DNA of 64,000 bases from Rhyacophila brunnea (Eukaryota > Arthropoda > Insecta > Trichoptera > Rhyacophilidae): assembly GCA_022495005.1 (NCBI GenBank), contig JAGYXB010001753.1, forward strand, positions 1,116,001-1,180,000. The letters are read 5' to 3'. A program made the translations under genes and the position numbers. Positions 58,147 through 64,000 of the stretch are shown one piece after another (the stretch's first letter is position 1; the number at the start of each line of letters is the position of its first letter). The notes beneath the pieces were generated by a model. It saw only the letters and a list, made by a program, of their open reading frames with translations. It was not told the origin of the DNA and did not search any database.

Positions 58147-58609
58147 AACATACATAATTTTGAAAACACTTCTGAGAAAATATATTATAAGTTATAACCA
58201 ATAAAAAAATCTTTTTGAAAAAAAGTAAGATGTTGAATCGAACCTGCATCTCTCGGTTTCGCGCCCATGCAAATAGACCACTATTAGCAAGTTTAAGTAA
58301 GTTACAATAAAAAATCTTTGAGTGATCAGTGACGTCGGTTAGTAGTTAAATCAATACCTACTTTGATTTAAGATACAAAAGCCGATCGCCAATAGTAGCT
58401 CATTTTGGAAAGCGCTTCAGAGAGTATTAAAAGCCATTAGTTAATATTTGTCGCAATTAAGTATGGCGCCTTTAGCATAGTGGTCTATGTATATGGGCGC
58501 GATACCCGAGAGATGCAGGTTCGATTCCTACGTCTTACTTTTTTCAAAAAGATTTTTTCTATTGGTTATAATATATTTTCTCAGAAGTGTTTTCAAAATT
58601 ATGTATGTT
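58147..58609. repeat. long foldback with tRNA-like sequence in both arms
   Basis: The left arm 58147-58285 and right arm 58473-58609 are reverse complements with few differences. Shared blocks include AACATACATAATTTTGAAAA, CTTCTGAGAAAATATATTAT, GAATCGAACCTGCATCTCTC and GACCACTAT. A spacer of about 185 bases separates the arms. Confidence 0.88.
58471..58543 (+). other. tRNA-like segment with A and B boxes and T-run
   Basis: TAGCATAGTGG (58473-58483) fits the pol III A box TRGCNNAGYNGG. GGTTCGATTCC (58518-58528) fits the B box GGTTCGANTCC. Their spacing of 34 bases is that of a tRNA, and TTTTTT follows at 58538-58543. The acceptor arms do not pair (GGCGCCT against GTCTTAC), so it is not a functional tRNA gene. 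The opposite arm carries the same B box on the minus strand (58235-58244). Confidence 0.6.
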
Positions 58610-60404
58610 CAGAATGTTACATTCTTAAATCTTGTGAATTATTAGTTGAATAAAAAATAGTTAATAAAAAATGTTGTATTTGTTGAAAATAACACGAATT
58701 CTTCATCTTAGCTAATTGTTATAATGTAAACATTGTAAACAAAAGCTTTACTCTTGTGTGTTGTAATAAGTAACAACAGCCTTGCATAAAACACCATAAT
58801 AGTTAGTAACCTAACTTGTTTAGGCAAGTAGTTAGATACCAACGAGTAGATGGTATAAAGTTTCCATTCCACTTAATTGTGTTGCAGACCAGTTCTGGAT
58901 GAAGGTTGTCCGGCGTCGTCGCTTCCGTTTTATGCTTTTTTTGACATCTCTGATATCATAATAAGGTCGAATGAATATAAACAAGTCTTCACTAATTTAT
59001 TCATGTATTAGTGCCACACGGGTTTATAAGGATTCGCTGCAAAGAAAATGCTGCAAAGACAGCTGTCCACGTGTTCCTGAAATGAACACGTGGTTTGAGA
59101 TTTTGCAACCTTGACTACTACGAGAAGTTGCATTAAGTAGCAGAATATCGCAGAATACCTAATAACCCTCTAAACCTGCCCCGCACCACACTCGGTCTTA
59201 ATTGAACGTAACACGAGGCCTTACGTTAGATGTGAAGCATCAGCAGTTATTTAATCGCAGACTAGTAATTAATTACAGAAACTGTTTGAACATAGGGATA
59301 TCAAGCCGGCAGATGTGCAGGTACCACACGTTCATTAACCCGTTGTTCGCGGATGTTCAGCGCCGCTGAATTTCGTTGCGTAATATTCCGACGTTCAAAC
59401 CGCGCCAGTAATGAACATCTAATCCGCAACTTTGTGCATTTTGACTCAAAAGTCTTGTGGTTGACGTATGCGACAGTTTTAATCAGCATCTCTAATGTGC
59501 ATAATTATCCCTTAACATCGTAAGTTAGGTTAATTTAACAACGACATCTCTGCATCTGGCTTTTAATACGATTGACGAGGAAATGGAGAATTATTTAAAT
59601 TTGATCGGCATGTCGGCTTACTAATCACAACATTGCACGAAGAAGAAACAGTACCTACTTCGTGACAAGGCTTGGAACGGAACCTTAGTCGTTGGCGTGT
59701 CTTGGTCAGGGAGTTGAGTAAGGCTGGTTCCAATGATCATGAATTGTAGCGAAGAATGGTGTTTATTGAAGAAGAAAAAACGATTACTGCTTGAGCCTTG
59801 ATATAGCTTATAGTTGAAATGAAATGTGGAGTATTATCCGAATAACCCAGCTCAGGTAACTGGCCTGGTCCAACTGACAACATGTTTTTTTAATGTACTT
59901 ATTAACCGAGCAGGTACTGCCTGCCTTTTCGGAATTGAGCAGGCTCGCTTCGTTTAGACAGCCATTTTTTATTACAAGTCATAAGCTAAATACATACAAA
60001 AATAAAAGTTTATATTAAAGATGTTGTAGTTAACTCCGACTATTTGATTACCAAATGCTGTTTCTGGCTTATTTTCAGAAGGCATCCACAATATCAACAG
60101 GTATCGCTAGGTAGGATTTATCAACGAAAGACTGTCTACTCTACATTGATATCTACGTAATAATAATTAGAATGATATCTAAATATAGAGTACGTGTCGT
60201 ACACAGCTGATTAAAAATGTAGGTCTGCGAAATTGTATTAATATCAATAACTACTTTATATTATGCGAAATAAGTGGTAAATAAAGATTATACGTTACAT
60301 GATAGGATTGATAAGGATTTAAATATCACAACAATAGATTATTGTGTGAACATATGCCAGACAGGTTGGAACCATCATTTGATTTGTCGGTAATGCCGCG
60401 TTCT
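58610..60404. other. unassigned stretch
   Basis: No gene or complete element is recognised. Confidence 0.35.
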
Positions 60405-61333
60405 CACGTGACGATTTTTGTCGTTCCACTGTTTGTTGAATGACAGTTAAAAATCAATGGATGCGAGGGAAACAAATTTGATTAACTTCTAAGTAGAATT
60501 TAACGAAGTTGAGGTCCTTTCTACTTAAGTCGATTCAACAGTGAATCATTCCTATAATCAACTGGTTTCCTAGGCCGCAGTGTTTTCCAATCTTTTTACA
60601 CTTGTGGACCGGTGAAAATATGAGAAATATTTCGCGAACCGCTTAGTTTTTCAATCTTGTATTATAACTGACAGACATAATATAGTGAAATTACATAATA
60701 TAGCAGTCAGATTCTGAATACAAAAAAATATATATACCATGAAAATACTATTGTTAACAGAAATAATTAGAAACCGGTCTCTAAATATATTTTTTAATAA
60801 TAGTGTTGGATCTGCTGCTGTATCATTGCTACAATAGTTAGTAACCATGGCTTCAGTGTTGTTTCGGAGAGACGAAGCGCTGCATTGACATTTCTATATT
60901 ATTTAGTTTTTATAACTGACATGGCCGAATAGGTCTTCTCACATGATTATTTAGTCGAAAATCCGAACAATAATTTAAGTGATACACAACTGAGGTAATG
61001 TTGTATTTTATTTCTAAACACCAGAGTGGCATTAAAAATATATAATGTTTGTATATGTATTTAATTTTTTTAATGAATTGCTTGGAATTTTTGGCATTTA
61101 AAATGGGCGACAATACTATTTGCGGACCAGTAGAAATTCTGCGGACCTGTGGTTATGGAATACTGGCCTTATAGAGTACCTAACCAATGTGATAATAACT
61201 CGCATCGTCACGTCAAACTATCGTGATTACGACTATCAGTTCAACTTAAATCGATACGTGGGAACATTCATTTTGATTTATTGTTCAACATTCAACAGAA
61301 AGTTGAACGCCAAAATTCGTAAAATAGTCTCGT
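60405..61333. mobile_element. MITE of the GCCGCGTTC family, interrupted
   Basis: 60405-60577 (GCCGCGTTCTCACGTGACGA, then TTGAATGACAGTT) and about 61180-61333 (ACATTCAACAGAAAGTTGAA) correspond to the left and right parts of the copy at 61422-61727. A hAT-type element lies between. Confidence 0.5.
60578..61165. mobile_element. hAT-type element, nested
   Basis: The left end is CAGTGTTTTCCAATC, followed by TTGTGGACCGG. The right end on the minus strand is CAGTATTCCATAACCACAGG, followed by TCCGCAG. The GTGGACCGG and GCGGACC blocks are inverted. No clean target duplication is seen. Confidence 0.5.
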
Positions 61334-61421
61334 AGCGTCGATCAATTTTTCTCCAGTTCCCTCAATTTATTGCCACGTTGAGTGTCCTTCATTGTCAACC
61401 TTAACATTGTCACAGGATTAA

Positions 61422-61727
61422 GCCGCGTTCCTACATGTATATTTTTGTTGAACAATACTACTGTCTTTTGAATGACAGTTGAAACTCAATTGATACGTGG
61501 GAAACATATTTCAACAGTGTTGATCAACTTTGTAGTTAGATGCTTTCTACTTCGGTCGATTCAATTGTGAGTCGAACATTCAAGTCGACAATGCATTGAC
61601 ACGTGGGTAATCTCGATTATGACTATCGTATATGAACTGACATGTGGGAACATTTATATTCAATGTATTTTTATATTGTCATTCAACAGACAGTTGATCA
61701 ACCAAAATGTACATGTGGGAATACGGC
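61422..61727. mobile_element. MITE of the GCCGCGTTC family
   Basis: GCCGCGTTCCTACATGTATA at the left is inverted as TACATGTGGGAATACGGC at the right. TGAATGACAGTT and CATTCAACAGACAGTT are further inverted blocks. CGTGGGAA motifs recur inside. Confidence 0.7.
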
Positions 61728-61806
61728 ATTCGGGAGCGTGTGCTACGACTGCACTTGAAAGACATGAATTGCTAAAATGGAATATAAACATGATAAATAA
61801 TGAATA

Positions 61807-61878
61807 TTGATAAGATTAAAAATACCACCTTTGATAAGATTAGATATACCACCTTTGATAAGATTAGATAAAATTCTA
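61807..61878. repeat. 24-base tandem repeat, about 2.8 units
   Basis: TTGATAAGATTAGATATACC then ACCT is repeated, with one unit reading AAAAATACC. Each unit has two GATAAGATTA/GATA-type motifs. Confidence 0.9.
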
Positions 61879-62009
61879 GAAATAATCGGTAAGCAAGACA
61901 GATTTGACCCACGTAAAGATATCGTTTTTATTTTCGTTCGTAGATATTATTTTATGTTATGAGTACATGCGTTCTACAATATGATAATATAACAATAAAT
62001 AGCTGATAT

Positions 62010-62135
62010 ACCTCGATGAGCTGAAAGTTCCGCGGATCTTCATGGCAGCGAAGAACTAGGGACCGATAAGAGTGGAAGCAGTTAAGGGAGGCCTATATCC
62101 GGCAATGGATCATCCCGACTGTTGATGATGATACA
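62010..62135 (+). pseudogene. LINE 3' end with GATGAT tail
   Basis: It reads EWKQLREAYIRQWIIPTVDD, running into TGATGATGATAC, the usual C-terminus and tail of an insect LINE, with a stop just before it. Confidence 0.65.
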
Positions 62136-62859
62136 TATTGTGCAAACAATATTTTTTTATTCATTCAAAATTAAATTTACTTTATAATATTAGTAATATT
62201 TCATGCGCCGATAGAATTGTTAATTATTTTTAATTTAACTATTATACAGCGTGGATAAAGCTGTATTTATAATTTTCTAGAAATACATGTTTATTTTAAT
62301 TTGCCTTGAAGCATAGAAAAAATGGAAAATTGCTACACTGACTGTGACTGAAATGCTTCGATTATTGACTCCTTTCTGAATGTATGAAGTGTACCTACTG
62401 GAATTTATTTATTTAATATGTGAGGTCATGGTGTGGTGGATGATGAAGTCGAGATTTGGTGGTTGCTCCGATGGATGAAGGAGCGAGTTTTATTTGCAGC
62501 GTAAAAAGTCGGTACAAGAGTATGTTACAGTAGTTATGTTACAATACTTATGATACTGTTCCGAGGTCCGAGTCTCGGTAGAATGAGATGTTGTGCGGAG
62601 CGATACAGAGACTGAGATACTAACAAACCGGGAATTTATATTCGAGTGACATGTCCAATGAATATGATCCGCTATTTATTGACGTACTCACAATCAAAAT
62701 AATTGATTGAAAATATTATTTAAGAAATAATTATGGAATTTATATGGAATTATCTATATGGAATTTACTTCATTGGGTATGGTCAAAAGATTTTTTTGAG
62801 ACTCCTGTACTTTCGGCTGTATGGATATTATCTGTGGCTCTATCCGACTGACTTTCTCT
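62136..62859. other. unassigned stretch
   Basis: No gene is recognised. Confidence 0.3.
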
Positions 62860-63158
62860 TAAGTATGCTTACATACTGTAGCTTAAAATTTAGAAGGGAT
62901 CTTTATTTAGCTACATATTTTTTCCGACTTATACGCGGCAACTCTGCCATTCTTGGTGGTGCTGGCTTGTGTGTCTCTGATAATTACCTTAGGAATCGAG
63001 GGCATCCGTTGCTTGTTCTTCCAACATGCAGAACTGACCTGCCATTAGTGATGCCAATTGGGAGGGCAATAACCATGTTTAATGAAATCGCTTCGGATAT
63101 TGATATATTCCACTTACGTGAGGTGAATTTAGGTGAACGTTGTTTTCTAAGTTTTTAA
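62860..63158 (+). pseudogene. LINE ORF2 C-terminal fragment
   Basis: The frame reads KFRRDLYLATYFFRLIRGNS and then CRTDLPLVMPIGRAITMFNE and IASDIDIFHLREVNLG, ending at 63158. The RRD..L..F...L..G and RT....PI.RA...FN....DIDIF pattern is the extreme C-terminus of several insect LINEs. Upstream sequence (62733-62860) keeps the frame open but is not recognisable. Confidence 0.6.
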
Positions 63159-63189
63159 GATAGGTTCTATCAATAGTTCACTCTGTGTG

Positions 63190-63310
63190 CTTCCATCTAC
63201 TTTTATTTTTGTTGCTTTATTTTATTTTATTTCTTTTCTTATTTTATTTCTTATTTTATTACTTATTGTATTATATTAATTTTTTTATTTTTATTTTAAT
63301 TATTATTACA
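63190..63310. repeat. low-complexity TTTTATTTTATTTC tract
   Basis: Irregular TTTTATTT(C/A) units make up about 120 bases, directly after the LINE fragment. Confidence 0.8.
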
Positions 63311-63639
63311 ATATACTGAGACAGATTGAGTTGTTTATCCCCATGAATATGCTAATATTTTGCTGTTTCGGGCTATGAATCCACCTTGAGATGACTGAAA
63401 GAAAGCGTTCATTGTGTTAATATATTATTATCTTTCATATTTCGCTCACCAGTGGCGTGTGTGCTTTCACTTTATGTTTTTTATTTGAAGAGGGGTGCAT
63501 AGCCCGATACAGCTGTCAACATAAATAACTCAATTATCGTAGAATTGACAACATACTTCATTTTAAAATCATGAGAGTGGGGCGGGGCTTAAGAACAGAT
63601 TTTAAATATGAATCCAATTGGCAAGACCCCAAAACACTA

Positions 63640-64000
63640 CATTTTGATGCAGGGTTTTGAATGTGTGTCCTACAAAAATTAACCATGCATTATAGACGTA
63701 CAATATAGTGTGTGTAATACACCAACCCACTCACTGCGGACCTTTTAATTAATAATTCATTACCTACCACATTTAAATAACATGCTAATTATATCTAATC
63801 GCCACCTGATAGGCAACGCACCAGTTTCGTTGGACGCAGTTTAAGAGCGTCAATCAGGGAACTCAGAATCTCTTCTGTGGCGTCAATGCATATACTGAGA
63901 GCAGTTGTCAGTATTAGACGTATTACGTATTCTTGACACGTATTCAAATTTATCCCGTATTCTTCCTTACTCGAGAACGGTTACCTGCTTCTCCTTACCC
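63640..64000 (+). mobile_element. copy of the small hAT MITE (family of 26102), cut by window end and interrupted
   Basis: 63640-63725 (TGCAGGGTTTTGAATGTGTG to AATACACCAAC) and 63882-64000 (TCAATGCATATACTGAGAGC to CTTACTCGAG) match the family. About 155 bases with CACTCACTGCGGACC start and CTCTTCTGTGGCG end lie between, a further insertion. Confidence 0.65.

Noticed and set aside
58471..58543. Functional tRNA gene
   Set aside because: Acceptor arms do not pair and the anticodon loop lacks U33; only the internal promoter boxes fit.
12687..64000. Further Atg1/ULK exons (VAxK lysine, HRDLKPQN, DFG)
   Set aside because: I read for these motifs and found no segment encoding them; they may be outside the window or missed.
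1..64000. CRISPR arrays, rRNA genes, bacterial operons
   Set aside because: None seen; repeats are transposon-derived and the genes have spliceosomal introns.

Overview
The window is AT-rich eukaryotic nuclear DNA with introns, no operon structure and very many transposable-element remains. It is most likely an insect. The two host genes recognised have insect-like protein sequence, TTAGG-type repeat units occur, and the transposon set (Tigger/pogo, mariner, many hAT-type elements with 8-bp target duplications, Helitron, Penelope-like, several LINEs) is typical of Hemiptera or Lepidoptera. The order cannot be settled from the sequence alone.

Host genes. Three + strand exons (4887-5054, 8387-8526, 9477-9521) encode the C-terminal part of DENR, the density-regulated translation reinitiation/ribosome recycling factor. 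They join in frame, reach a stop codon and are followed by a poly(A) signal; the N-terminal exons must lie left of the window or were not recognised. About 3 kb further on, 12597-12686 is the first coding exon of the autophagy kinase Atg1/ULK, ending at a GTACGT donor. No later Atg1 exon was found in the remaining 51 kb, so either its introns are long or those exons were missed. I see no other convincing host gene.

Layout. 1-1500: 5' end of a decayed Helitron. 3.1-4.5 kb: nearly complete Tigger. 5.1-6.4 kb: nearly complete mariner in a DENR intron. 7-11.7 kb: LINE scraps, a hairpin with TTAGG units, Tigger-type relics and a Penelope-like foldback around the last DENR exons. 13.7-31.5 kb: LINE reverse transcriptase remains and MITEs, several nested. 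34-38.4 kb: hAT elements nested in a LINE tail and in another foldback element. 40.5-41.7 kb: hAT within hAT. 44.1-45.9 kb: a DDE transposase pseudogene split by a hAT element. 47-55.5 kb: short hAT, Harbinger-type and TTAA elements and an exact-looking 755-bp tandem duplication. 57-64 kb: Penelope-like C-terminal fragment, a foldback with tRNA-like arms, more nested MITEs and LINE ends.

Many insertions can be dated relative to one another because element ends, target duplications and the interrupted sequence are all visible: removing the insert restores the host repeat or its reading frame. The most notable items are the tRNA-like foldback (58147-58609), the hammerhead-like folds in Penelope-like relics (11602-11655, 57633-57670), the hairpin enclosing TTAGG-like units in a DENR intron (8883-9090), three TTAA-flanked elements that keep the same start-codon exon, and a hAT family whose larger copy still carries a transposase zinc-finger segment.
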